Shown piece by piece: positions 24,001-34,559 of a stretch of DNA of 64,000 nucleotides. Position numbers and translations under genes: made by a program. This DNA comes from Lumnitzera littorea. Lineage: Eukaryota; Streptophyta; Magnoliopsida; Myrtales; Combretaceae. The DNA lies in contig JAMXBB010000009.1 in NCBI GenBank assembly GCA_024138015.1, positions 46,406,842-46,470,841 on the forward strand, given 5' to 3'. The notes under the pieces were generated by a model that worked only from the letters and a program-made list of their open reading frames with translations, did not search any database and was not told the DNA's origin. Each line of letters begins with the position of its first letter. Positions within the stretch are counted from its first letter, which is position 1.

Positions 24001-26608
24001 ATTGTTAGTTATCCTCCATTTTAATTAGATTAGTCTTACTCTTTATTACATCATCTATTTATATTTTTTTAAAGATAAATCACTAAATTCATAATTTATT
24101 TATTGGTTTAGATTTAAAAGAGTACAAATTAAAGATGAGAAGAAAAACAGTATTCATCTTATAAAAATATAAGAACAACATTGTATTAAAATCCCTAATT
24201 AAAGGTTACAAAAAAAAATAGGATGCTCTAAATTGGAAATAAATCTCGGTATTTATTGGTAGAGCTTTGAGATTCATCTTTCTTTCTCTCTCTTTTCAAA
24301 CTAATGATCAAGCATATCAAGAGCAGACTCAAACTTAAATTACCAAATAGATGAATCAAGTAAGGATTTACGCGTCCTAGAGCTAGCAACCACATTACTT
24401 ACTTTCATGGAATCAAGAAAACGAATGATCTTTGCTAGAAACCATGGGTAACTAGCATATGGAGCATACGGTTATAAGTGCTTATAGAGTGTTTGCAAAA
24501 ATGACCGAGAAATCAATTGAAAAGGTAAATGACTTGTTTACTTATTTTCATATTTTACTATTATATTATGCTATTTTGCAATTGTGAATCACTTAGATTC
24601 CTTTGTTCACTTGAAAAAAAAAAAAAAAAAAAAGATAGATTTTAGAAGATCATATGTACGGTAAAAAAAAAGAAAAAGAAAAAGAGAATGATTCTTTCCT
24701 TTTTCAAATTGCAATATCCAAATGAATATAATATAATGGGAAAAGAAAAAAAAGAAAAAAACGTTTGAACAGCTGTGGGCCGTTTTTACTTTTTAAAACA
24801 ATAAGTAACCATATTTTGTCTGAGGTTGATCATGGAAAAGGAGAAAATGAAGAAGAAGACGAAGAAGAAGCAACAGATTCATGCGGTGTCAGAGATGCAA
24901 AGATTATAGCTAAACATCAATTTTCAACCCTATTAAAATGGAAACATACTCCACATCTACGTTGAACATTTGGCAGCAAGTGTTGTATGTATTGTTTTTT
25001 CATTTAACCGAGTCGTGTGTATATGTACGTTGTCAATATATGAGTGTCTGCATTTTTCCTTTTATGGAGAATAGTGTTTGAGCACAGTCACGAATAATTA
25101 TTTAATTATCTTTTAATAACCTTTTGATAATATTGAAGGGAAAAAAAAAAAAAAAAGCAAAAGGCATTTACTTGCTCTAGCATCCCAACTATTGGAATTT
25201 TAATTTTCAATCGATATTATTTGAAAGAAATATATGAATATTTAAATAGTAAAATTATAGTGCTTTTTGTTCAATGTTTATATGAGCAAGATTAAAGTTA
25301 TCTTTTCAAAAATTGTTGATTCAAAGTGTTTATAAAAACTTGGTGGCATCAAATCGAACATCAAGAACCAGGTGGGTTTGCATATTTCAAGTTTATAATT
25401 CATGTATTATACTATAAGAATTGCTTCTCTATTCAACTTCGCTTAAATTTGTGTAGAGCAACAAAAGCTAAGATTCCATCAATCATTGGAGCCGCAAAAT
25501 CAAATGTTCAAGAAAACAAAACTGAACATCAGAAATATAATGAAAAGAGACCGAACATTAGGAACTTTGTGAAGCAGCGTAAGTTACACATCGTGTTGTT
25601 GCAGTCCAATTATTTGACATATTTGTTGTCCGACAGGGATCAATAGAATGCTTAAATCTGTAAGCCGTTTATTCGAGGAGACAAAACTGAGCATTAGAAA
25701 TATATTAAGTTGTTAGGTTATTGTTATTGAAACTTAAGCCCTTTATTGTTAAAAGCAAATTCTTTGCAATTATGTTCATTTCATTCTTTTTAGCAAGTCC
25801 TTTTCTTTTTGTTTTAATTTCCAATGGTCATAATTTGATTTGAATGCTCTATTTTATTCTTCAATACTAGATCTGGACAGTAAATTAGTAGTTAAAATAC
25901 TAGAGTCGAAGAAATTGTGAGACATAATATGATGTGGAGAGAAGTAGAATTTCAAGCTTCCATTAGCTTGTTATGCAATTTTCTTAGAAGATGGTTCAAA
26001 ATATATAAAAAAAAAAAAACAAAATTATTTTATTTTCATTTGATTGTTTTGAATTTTGATGGGTATTACAAAAGGGAATTTCAAATAAATGAAATCATAC
26101 CACTAGTCACTTCTTTTCCTTTCTTCCACTTTTTTTCTTTATTTTTTTTTCCCCCATTTCCTATGTCTTCATTATTGGCTTTGTATTTTGCCAACATCAC
26201 TACCACACATTCTTTTACAAGTGAAAACTAATATAATCTTTTGCAATTTTTTTTATAAAATAAAATTATATACCTATTATGCTCTCTTTCACAAATTGGT
26301 TTTTGTAAACATTTTTGTACTTCAATATCATGTAAATGCTCAATAATTGAACTAATTGTAAATTTTAATAAATTAATCTAAATCTAATTATAATGATTTG
26401 ATAAAAAAGGTTATTACAATAAATAAAACAAATTGTTTAAGATTGTATACTTTGATTTGGTACATTCAACAAACATAATTTATTCAAAAGAAAATAAGAG
26501 ATAAATCATGTGGTGTGCCGCATAATAGTAATTGATTGTTCTATTAGACATACAAAATGACACTTAATGATGCTCTTACTTAAGTGGTTGTAGCATGTGA
26601 CCATCGAA
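24001..26608. other. AT-rich spacer with poly-A tracts, no gene recognised
   Basis: A-runs near 24,614-24,633, 25,141-25,156 and 26,010-26,020. The frames 24765-24965, 25326-25646 and 25917-26231 (all +) are short, lack recognisable domains and follow local composition (GAA/GAC repeats in the first), so they are not called as genes. Confidence 0.5.
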
Positions 26609-26613
26609 TTAGA
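26609..26613. other. Target site duplication TTAGA (left)
   Basis: Identical to 32,074-32,078, directly outside the LTR ends. Confidence 0.85.
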
Positions 26614-26967
26614 TATTGGAGAGTGTAATACAGATTTATTAAAATGTTGGTATTAAGTGTTGAATGTTGTACTTAATCAATAGAGCAATTAGGAAGTTGT
26701 AATAGACTAAACATTATATAAATAGAAAGAGTTAGTATAAAGTCAGGAGAGTATGTATGTGGAGTGCATACGTAAAAACAAAACAATTGAGTGCTAAAGA
26801 GTGAAGAGTAAGTGTATTGTATTGTGTAACTCAGTGCATGTGAGAGTAAGAAACTTTGTGAGTGATATACAGAGATAAAGTGAAGGAAATTTAAGGTGCA
26901 TTTGTACATATGCAATACTCTATCTATGTTGTTGCCGCTAATTTCCTAGTGAATCAATTTTCTAATA
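26614..26967 (+). repeat. 5' LTR of the copia element
   Basis: Starts TATTGGAGAG and ends CTAATA. It aligns end to end with 31,719-32,073. A TATA box (26,715-26,725) lies in the first third, which sets U3 at about 130 bp. Ends directly before the primer binding site. Confidence 0.93.
26715..26725 (+). promoter_or_regulatory. TATA box in the copia 5' LTR
   Basis: TATATAAATAG, conserved in the 3' LTR (31,820-31,830). It would position element transcription on the + strand. Confidence 0.6.
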
Positions 26968-26968
26968 G

Positions 26969-26980
26969 TGGTATCGGAGC
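26969..26980 (+). other. Primer binding site (tRNA-iMet type) of the copia element
   Basis: TGGTATCGGAGC, one base from the usual TGGTATCAGAGC complementary to the 3' end of initiator tRNA-Met, starting 2 bp after the 5' LTR. Confidence 0.88.
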
Positions 26981-27072
26981 ACTTGGAAGAAATCAAGATT
27001 CTTGAAGTTGTGTGTTATTCTTAGTGATTTACCAATGATGAATAGTGTCAGTAATATAGCTACTGTGCTTCC

Positions 27073-27300
27073 TATATTGACTTGGCCGAAACTCCTTCTA
27101 CTAAAGTATTGTTTGCTTTGGCGTTATACGCTGTACGATTTTGTCCCTTAGTATAGTAACTTCCTAAGAGGTCACCCATCCTAGGATTGACTTAGCTTAA
27201 GTACACTTAATTTTAGAGTATTGACGTACTTTAAGCCGTTACACTAAAATGCATCTTGATGATTTAGATTTCCGTCACCTAATATATAAGGGGTATTACA
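27073..27300 (-). repeat. Cassandra 3' LTR
   Basis: 228 bp, collinear with 27,410-27,637 at an offset of exactly 337 bp at both ends and only about 70% identical. The outer end has decayed from TGTAAC to TATATT on the + strand. Carries the better-preserved 5S-like block. Confidence 0.88.
27140..27260 (-). pseudogene. 5S rRNA-like segment in the Cassandra 3' LTR
   Basis: The complement of 27,159-27,184 contains CTAGGATGGGTGACCTC followed by a TTAGGAAGT-like word, matching the strongly conserved 3' half (internal promoter C-box region) of plant 5S rRNA. Weaker matches extend across the segment, including AAG.AC.CTTAA corresponding to the loop region. The same block in the other LTR is at about 27,476-27,597. 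This is the element's LTR-borne 5S copy, on the same strand as the element, not a 5S gene array unit. It is heavily mutated, so Pol III activity is doubtful. Confidence 0.75.
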
Positions 27301-27315
27301 ATCTATCCCCTTACA
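27301..27315 (-). other. Cassandra polypurine tract
   Basis: On the minus strand TGTAAGGGGATAGAT directly before the 3' LTR start TGTAATACC. Confidence 0.7.
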
Positions 27316-27395
27316 AAATCGATGTCCTCGTTAGTTTCATTATACAGGTCCAGAACTACTACTATGCATGGACTTGCCCTTTTGACTGGTAAAGT

Positions 27396-27407
27396 GCTCT
27401 GATACCA
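27396..27407 (-). other. Cassandra primer binding site
   Basis: On the minus strand TGGTATCAGAGC, a perfect match to the plant tRNA-iMet primer site, two bases after the end of the 5' LTR at 27,410. Confidence 0.9.
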
Positions 27408-27409
27408 CT

Positions 27410-27637
27410 TGTAACGACCTAATTGGAGCTCCTTTGATCGAAGTATTGTCCACTTTAGCGGAAACATCGCATGCTTTTGTCTTCTAATGTAGCAGCTTCC
27501 CAAAAGATCACCCATCTTAGGATTAACTTAGGTCGAGCATACTTAACTTCGAAGTTTCGACGTGCTCCAAGCTACTATACCAAAAGGCACCTCAATGATT
27601 TAGAATTCCATTACCTAACATATATAAGGGTATTACA
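27410..27637 (-). repeat. Cassandra 5' LTR
   Basis: 228 bp. On the minus strand it runs TGTAATACCC...GGTCGTTACA and is followed after two bases by the primer site. It contains the 5S-like region (C-box-like block at 27,494-27,521). Confidence 0.88.
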
Positions 27638-28599
27638 CTTCTTATTTTAGATGGAAATAATTATGATAAGTGATGTATTCAAATGCAGGTTCTCTTTGGT
27701 TTTCAATAAGTATTGGAGATCGTTAATAGCAGATTGCAAGAATTAGGAGAATCTATATCTAATACTCAAAGTACTACATATAGAGATGCCAAGAAAAAAG
27801 ATTACAAGATCCTTTACTACATTCATCAGTGCGTAGACACTGTAAACTTTGAAAATATTGCATTAGCCAAGATAGTGAAAGAGGCTTAGGATATACTTAA
27901 GAAATGCTATAAAGGGGCTAACAAGTTGAAGAAAGTTAGGCTACAGACTTTAAGAAGGCAGTATAAGCAATTGCAAATGGAATCTAAGGAGAGTGTGAAT
28001 GATTATTGTACTTGTGTCATATCCTTGATGAATAAAATGAAATCTAATGGAGAAACTATGATAGATACAATGGTAGTGGAGAAAATTCTTTGTACTTTAA
28101 CCCCTAAATTCAATTACATGGTAGTTGCAATTAAAGAATCCAAAGATCTTTCTGATTTGAAGCTTGAAGATTTGCAAAGTTCACTATAAGCTTATGAATA
28201 GAGGATGAATGAAAGAAATCTAGACAAGAGTTCATAACAAGCGCTTCAAGCACAAATTAAATGAAGCGGTTTAGATTCCTTTAGGGGTCGAAGAGGATGA
28301 GGAAGAGGTAGAGCTACGGGCATGGCAGGAGTTTCTTGAATCAAAGACGTAAACAAAAACAAGTTGGTAATCATGCTTAGTCTAATATGATTAGTGCTCA
28401 AAGACGTAGTGATTTGTATGGAAGAGGCATAAGAAGGATATTTGATAAAAGAAACATCCAATGCTACAATTGTCATAAATTTGGACACTTTGTAGACATA
28501 TGTAGAAATTTTAAAGGGGCCTCCAAAGAATCAAGAAGCAGCTACTTAAAACCTAAGAAGAAGATGACTCAGATTATGTTGTCTTGATGGTTATAGCTG

Positions 28600-31500
28600 T
28601 CTTAAATAATTCTAGTACCAATTCTTGGTACTTAGACACATGATGCTCAAACCACATGTTTGGAAATATGGAGTGGTTTGAGCTTGATGAATTTTTCAAG
28701 AATAAAGTCAAATTTGCGGATAACAATGTTGTTTTAGTAGAAGGTATAGGCAAGATATTGATTCAACAAAAGGATGGGAAGCATTCGTATATATCAAATG
28801 TGTTGTATGTGCCTAAGATGAAGAATAATTTGCTAAGTCTAAGATAGCTTTTAGAGAAAGGATATGGTATGAGTTTGTGTGATAAGAAGTTGATAATGCA
28901 CAATAACAAGGGGTGATTGATTTTAAGATCTTACCTAAATAAAAATATAACTTTCAAGATTGAAATCCTTATAAGTTGTTATTAAAGCCTTCTGCTTTTA
29001 TTGATAATAAGAGTTGGTTATGGCATATGAGATATGGTCATCTCAATTTCAAAAGCTTGTGTGAACTTCGGAATACGAAAATGGTATCAGGCCTATCGTA
29101 GATTCTTATTCAAGAGAGGGTTTGTGAAGCATGTTAGTTAGGCTAACAATCAAAAGATCGATTCAAGCAACAAATTTCACCTAGGACTTCGAGATTATTA
29201 GAAGGAGTATACTCAGACGTTTGTGGTCCAATTGACATCACTTCAAATAGAGGTAATAGATACTTTATATCATTTATTGATGACTTTAGTTAGAAAGTAT
29301 GGGTTTACTTAGTTCAAAATAAAAGTGAAGTGTTCGAAATTTAAAAAAAAAAATTTAAGGATTTTGTTGAGAGGCAAAGTAGAAAATGAATAATAGTTTT
29401 ACAGATTGATGGTGGTGGAGAGTAGACCTCAAATGAATTTAAAAGATTTTGTGAAGATGATAGTATTATGCGTGAGGTAATTGCTCCATATACACCCCAA
29501 CATAATGGTATTGCTGAGTAGAGAAATAGGAGCTTATCAAATATGGCCCAAAGCATGCTAAACACTAAGAAAATGCCTAAAAGCTTTTGGGGGAGAGGCA
29601 ATGATGATTGCAGCATACATCTTGAATAGATGTCTAACTAAAAGAATAGTTAGAAAAACTCTTGAGGGAATGTGGACAGGAAAGGGATCAAGTGTGAAGC
29701 ACTTAAGGATATTTGGTAGTGTATGTTTTAGCCATGTCTCTAATGAGAGAAGGAAAAGGTTGGATGATAAGAGTACACCTATAGTTTTCTTGGGATATCA
29801 ACCTACTGGGGTATATAAGTTATGTTGTCTTATAACTAGGAAGGTAATCATCAGTAGAGATATGGTTTTTGATGAGAAAAGTGTCTGGCAATAGGACAAT
29901 GAAGCACTAGATTCTTCTATTCAAACAAAGGATTTACATGTATGGAATGAAGAGGATGAATTGAATGATTCTCAACTTAAAGATTAGAGAGTAGTTGTTG
30001 ATCAAAGTTAACAAATTACTAGTGGATAGTGGAGAATTAAACATAGGCCAAGGAGATTTGAGGACTATGAGGTGTTTCCAGATAATGTGATCATGATTGA
30101 AGGAGATTTGGCTCATATGGCTCTATTTGCTGACCTAGAGCCAATGACATTTGATTAGGTTATTCAAGATCTGAAATGGACATAGGCCATGAAAGAGGAA
30201 TTACATTCCATTAAGAAAATTCAAACTTGTGACTTAGTTGAACTATCTAATCATAAGAGGCTTATTGATGTGAAGTGGGTTAATAAGATTAAGACGAAAC
30301 CTGATGACTCTATTATTAAGTATAAAGCTAGACTATTGGCTAATGGATTGTTACAAAAGGCTAGATTAGAGTTTAATGAAATATTTTCTCCAATTGTGAG
30401 AATTGAGATTGTTCATTTAATAGCAATAATTGCAAGCTGCAGTTCATGGCCAATGTACTAAATGGATGTTAAATAAGCTTTTCTTAATGGCCTACTAGAA
30501 GAAGAGGTATATGTTAGATAGCATCTTGGGTTTGAGATAAAAGGTGGTGAAAACAAAGTGTTTAGGTTGAAAAAGGCATTATATAGCCTAAAGCAAGCCC
30601 CAAGAGCATGGAATAAAAGAATAGATATGTTTGTAGTATAGCCAGGATTTGAAAATTGCAGTTGTAAATAAGGAGTATATGTGAAGAAAAGAGGGTTCGA
30701 TAATTCTGAACTAAAAGAAAGTGTTGGACTATGACTTGTGTGTTTATATGTAGATGATCTCCTAATTACTGGGATTAATGAATTAGATATTGATAATTTT
30801 AAGAGGATTATGAAGTCAGAGTTTGAAATGTTAGATTTTGACAGATTATCATATTTCCTTAGCTTTAAGTTTGTTGAGGTTGAAGAGGTGTATCACGGCA
30901 TCAATCTAAATATGCCCGAGACATTTTTGCAAGATTTAATATGTTAGAATGCAATGCTGTAGCTACACTAGTTGACATAAGTACTAGATTAGTGAAGAAT
31001 GAAAGTGGAAGGCCAATAAACTCAACCTTATATAAGCAAATAGTAGGATCATTGAGGTACTTATGCAATGTAGGCCAGATTTTACATTTATAGCAAGCCT
31101 GATTAGTAGATTCATGGAATGTCCTAGAGTTTCGCATATGTTGATACTAAGATATGTGAAAGGGACTTTGGATTATGGCATTTTATTACAAAAGAAGAGT
31201 GTTGGTGCGACAGTAGTGTAATTGGATGTAATGATTTGGATTGGTGTGGTGACAAGGATGATAGAAGGAGTATGATAGGATACTTTTTCAAGTTTGAAAA
31301 TTCTCCTTTTACTTAGTGTTCGAAGAAGCAATCGGTAGTAGTTTTATCATCTTGTGAAGGTGAATATGTAGTAGCTTCTACTACAACATATGAGGCTATT
31401 TGGATTACAACTTTGCTTAAGTAGATGAATTTGAAGATTATGAAGCCAATAGAATTGAAGATTGATAACAAATCAGCTATAAATCTAGCCTAACATACCA

Positions 31501-31694
31501 CTACACATGGAAGGAGTAAGCACATAGAAACTAAGTTTCATTACCTAAGAGATTAAGTAAATCAAGAGAAGTTGAAGCTATTGTATTATAATATAGAAGA
31601 GCAACAAGCTGATATATTGACAAAGGCATTAAGAGCAGACAAGTTTGAAAGACTAAGAAAGTTGACTGGTACAAGATCATTAGAAGCATGCTAA
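28600..31694 (+). pseudogene. pol: Copia pol (protease, integrase, RT, RNase H), broken
   Basis: Domains in Ty1/copia order. Protease: WYLDT-stop-CSNHM at 28,626-28,648, where the active-site DTG Gly codon has become TGA, then FADNN and VLYVPKMKNNLLS. Integrase: HHCC-type LWHMRYGHLN...VCEAC (29,018-29,135), catalytic-core DVCGPI (29,216), DGGGE (29,407), YTPQHNGIAE (29,491-29,520), LGYQPTGVYKL. RT: FNEIFSPIVR, LKKALYSLKQAPRAW, YVDD (about 30,747-30,758). RNase H: SSCEGEYVVAS, DNKSAINLA, HGRSKHIETKFHYL, then the final stop at 31,692-31,694. At least two dozen stops and several frameshifts, including one inside FWGEA at about 29,590. The family enzymes copy and integrate element RNA; this copy cannot. 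Confidence 0.9.
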
Positions 31695-31707
31695 CAAAAT
31701 TTATATT

Positions 31708-31718
31708 AAAGGGGGGTA
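31708..31718 (+). other. Polypurine tract of the copia element
   Basis: AAAGGGGGGTA immediately before the 3' LTR. Confidence 0.85.
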
Positions 31719-32073
31719 TATTGGAGAGTATAATACAAATATATTAAAATGTTGGTATTAAGTGTTGAATGTTGTACTTAATCAATAAAGCGGTTAGGAA
31801 GTTGTAACTGACTAAATAGTATATAAATAGAAAGAGTTATTGTTAAGTCAGTAGAGTATGTGTGTGGAGTGCATACATAAAAATAGAACAAGTGAGTGTT
31901 CAGGAGTGAAGAGTGCAAGTGTATTGTGTAGTGTAACTCAATGTATGTGAGAGGAAGAACATTGTAAGTGATACACAAAAATAAAGTGAAAGAAATTTAT
32001 AGTGGATTTGTACGTATGCAATACTTTGTCTGTGTTCTTGCTGCTAATTTCCTAATGAATCAATTTTCTAACA
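31719..32073 (+). repeat. 3' LTR of the copia element
   Basis: 355 bp, TATTGG...AACA, followed by TTAGA. It keeps the TATA word at 31,820-31,830. Confidence 0.93.
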
Positions 32074-32078
32074 TTAGA
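32074..32078. other. Target site duplication TTAGA (right)
   Basis: Identical to 26,609-26,613. Confidence 0.85.
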
Positions 32079-32432
32079 CACTATCTTTAAGTCATCTAAT
32101 AGTGGGTAATAGATGGAGGTTAAGTTCTTAATAAATTTCTAAACAATATGAATTTTTCTTTTACTTTGTACATGGTACTTTTTCAAATGGGTGAGACAAC
32201 AAAGGTAAATTTGACATAAGAAACAATTAAATAAATAATAAATTAACGACATGTTATTGATGCCTCATATTAAAGAAGCAATATGCTTTATTGCAATTAT
32301 TATATCGCTTTATTTAATTATACATGCATTATAAGTGTGTATTTGCTAGCTATTCATTAGCTATCAAGACTGTTATAATCTAATTATATAAGCACTAATC
32401 TTTCAATAAAATCAATCTAAATTTATAATGTA

Positions 32433-32746
32433 GTAGGCCAAAGCAATTATTTACTAGCCATTACAAATAGCGACTAGTATGCTTCAGTTTTAATTCACAG
32501 CTTGAATTTCTATCAAGTAGGAGTACATACCAAGGATCTTTGAATATTACTATTCTAAGGAATCCGTCTTTGAAATGCTCATATAATGGAGTAGGCCAAA
32601 GAAATTATTCAATGGCCATTGGAAATAGTGATTAAGTATACTTCAATTTCATCTCACAACTTGAATTCCTATCAAATGGTAGTATAAGCCAAGGATCTTT
32701 GAATATTACTATTCTAAGGAATCTGCCTTCGAAATGCACATAAGGG
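32433..32746. repeat. Tandem duplication, period 158 bp
   Basis: Two adjacent copies (32,433-32,590 and 32,591-about 32,746). Both start GTAGGCCAAAG and contain CAAGGATCTTTGAATATTAC followed by TATTCTAAGGAAT and GAAATGC. Similarity is high; no recognised coding content. The 67-aa frame at 32734-32937 begins in the last bases of unit 2 and is not recognised. Confidence 0.85.
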
Positions 32747-33295
32747 CATATTGCATATTTGTTTATTGGAAGACCTTTTTGGAAATTTTTATCTATATTT
32801 GTTTTTTTTTTCCTTGTAAAGGAAAAACATTAACCAAAAAGTCAAACCAAAGTACAAGGTCTACTGGAGGACGTACCCTCCATCATCTAGTAAAGTTTTA
32901 TTTATATTTGTTACAATTAAAACTTTGTACTTGCTAAATCTTATAATTATAGCTTCGAGAGGTTGTAGATATCAGTATCTAGCAACAATAAAAAAGATAA
33001 AAGTAAGGGGCAACCATGATGAGAAATGTTAATGAAAAGATGACATAAATGATTTTTTTTTTTCCTTTATAAAAGTGGAATAATATTTCCTCATGAAACT
33101 AAGATTGATCATTGGCTGTGATCTTTGCCTCCTACCATCAATTACAACTAAAAGTCATTAGTAATTGTAATCTCTTAAGATTATTGCAATCTATTTTTGA
33201 CAATTCTAAAATTTGATTATTACATATACTAAACAAAAATTTCAAAAATTTCTGTTGTCAAACAAATCGAATAAATTCAAATAAAAAAGGAAAAA

Positions 33296-33495
33296 AAAAA
33301 GAATACTGATTTGGTTCTCTCATTAGGTCCATATTAAGGCCCATAAATAAATTCATAGAGAAAGGAAAAAAAAAAAATACTAATTCCATTCTCTCATTGG
33401 GTCCATATTAAGGTTCCTATATAAATTCATATAAAATGGGAAAAAAAATATAGATTTGATTTTCTCATGGTCCATATTAAGGTTCTAGATTTTGA
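33296..33495. repeat. Threefold tandem repeat, period about 70-74 bp
   Basis: GTCCATATTAAGG occurs at 33,327, 33,401 and 33,470, each preceded by an A-run and a TTCTCTCAT/TTTCTCAT word and followed (first two units) by AAATTCATA. Confidence 0.8.
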
Positions 33496-33534
33496 TTTAG
33501 CTAAACTATGCTAGAGGAACTTATTTGACTCTAT

Positions 33535-34265
33535 GGTTGTCATGGAAGCGGGTTTGGAACGGGTTCTACAAAACTTGAACCCGACTCGATATCTTATAGG
33601 CACTCCCAAAACCCTATGGAGTACCCTACATGGCTCTTACCTTGTTTTGAAAACCTACATTTATAGGGTTTTGATGGAACCCATTAAAGAGTTGATCTGA
33701 CCTATTAATGCAAAAAATAAATAAATGAAATAATATAAATAATTGATTTACAGGTATACACAAAAAATAAATCAAACGTAGTATGGTTTATTTAAAATAA
33801 TAACTCATTTATTTATTTTTAATATCCTTAAATAAGTCTTTTACATATTATTACAATCATATTAAGAAAAATTATAATAATATAAAACACCATCCAACAT
33901 TTTCCTCTTCAGTAAACCAAATTCACAAACTGAAGACTCATCTCCAATTCTTTTCTTTTAAAAGTCAATGTGAACCATATAGAAAGCCTTCTTTCATCAT
34001 TTTCTTTCTAGTTGTTTAATTTTTGGATCAGATACTTGTTTGCTCAGCCTATAAATAATGTACTAAAAATAAATTATTCAAATCATATATGTATATATTA
34101 TTATTTTTAATTGAGTTCAGGTTTTTTATTAAGTTTTGTTTTTTCTAAATTTTAGAACTCAACTCGGAATCCTATAGGGTTTGAGAACCATTTCTAGAGC
34201 CCATCCCAAAACCTTATAACGTTTAACCCTATAGGGTTTTTAGTTGATTGAAAGGGTGGTCAAAA
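33535..34265. mobile_element. Candidate non-autonomous hAT-like element
   Basis: Both ends carry clusters of palindrome-like AACCCTATAGGGTTT words (33,609-33,675 on the left, 34,166-34,245 on the right) mixed with GGAACGGGTTC / GAACCCGACTC-type words, around an AT-rich core without coding sequence. Subterminal repeats of this type are common in short plant hAT elements. Exact ends and an 8-bp target duplication were not identified. Confidence 0.35.
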
Positions 34266-34559
34266 ACCCCATAATAGCTCATCTAGTGGCTTCTATTTAA
34301 TTGATTTACATAGTGCCATCTTATTTGATTCAATCATAATGCTTATAGATTTGATAGGACCGATTTAAAGTTGGCTAATAAATTGGTCTTTCCAAAAAGT
34401 GTGAGGGACCAATCTCATCTTTAGGCAAATAAATTAACTAATTTCATATACTTCAAGAATTCACTATTTTACAAATTCATTGACTATTGAGTCAATAGCA
34501 GAATAAGTCTACTAAAATGAGAGTTTTAAAAAGGGATGCCCATGAGTTAAGACTAGGAT

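Larger units (their letters stand above)
27073..27637 (-). mobile_element. Cassandra TRIM retrotransposon (5S rRNA-bearing LTRs)
   Basis: A 565-bp non-autonomous element: two 228-bp terminal repeats around a 109-bp internal region with no coding capacity. On the minus strand the internal region opens with a perfect tRNA-Met primer site and closes with a purine tract. The LTRs contain a 5S rRNA-like segment, the hallmark of Cassandra. LTR ends read TGTAAT...GTTACA in the better-preserved copy. Target duplication CTTCC/CTTCT (27,068-27,072 and 27,638-27,642) lies within the copia gag. Cassandra depends on proteins supplied by autonomous elements. Its LTRs are only about 70% identical by hand count, mostly transitions. 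Confidence 0.9.
27035..28590 (+). pseudogene. gag: Copia gag, interrupted by Cassandra
   Basis: Gag start (ATGATGAATAG at 27,035). The N-terminal part is split at 27,073-27,637 by the Cassandra insertion. Removing the insert and one target duplication takes out 570 bp (a multiple of three) and leaves the reading frame continuous into the conserved DGNNYD motif of the copia Gag N-terminus. The UBN2-type central region is at about 27,640-28,190 (MNKMKSNG, LTPKFNYMVVAIKE). A CCHC zinc knuckle lies at 28,462-28,503 (CYNCHKFGHFVDIC), preceded by an Arg/Gly-rich stretch. Family role: structural protein that packages element RNA. Broken by several stops (for example TGA in place of Trp just after the insert) and a frameshift between about 28,190 and 28,390. 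Confidence 0.85.
26614..32073 (+). mobile_element. Complete but degenerate Ty1/copia LTR retrotransposon
   Basis: A 5.46 kb element with 354- and 355-bp LTRs, a tRNA-iMet primer site, gag, protease, integrase, RT, RNase H in copia order, a polypurine tract, and a perfect 5-bp target duplication TTAGA (26,609-26,613 and 32,074-32,078). The original TG...CA ends have become TA...TA (5' LTR) and TA...CA (3' LTR). By hand count the LTRs differ at about 47 of 355 positions (about 87% identity), so this is an old insertion. Every coding domain carries stops or frameshifts. A Cassandra element sits in gag in the opposite orientation. Confidence 0.93.

Noticed and set aside
24765..24965. 66-aa + frame with an acidic run
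   Set aside because: Driven by a short GAA/GAC repeat; no domain, no conserved context.
25326..25646. 106-aa + frame, the longest in the 24-26.6 kb spacer
   Set aside because: Not recognised, AT-rich composition like its surroundings, and no promoter, splice or homology signal visible. It remains possible that it is a decayed exon.
27066..27640. First reading as a genuine 5S rRNA gene pair
   Set aside because: The 5S-like segments are embedded in 228-bp terminal repeats with a primer site and purine tract, so they belong to a Cassandra element and not to a 5S gene array.
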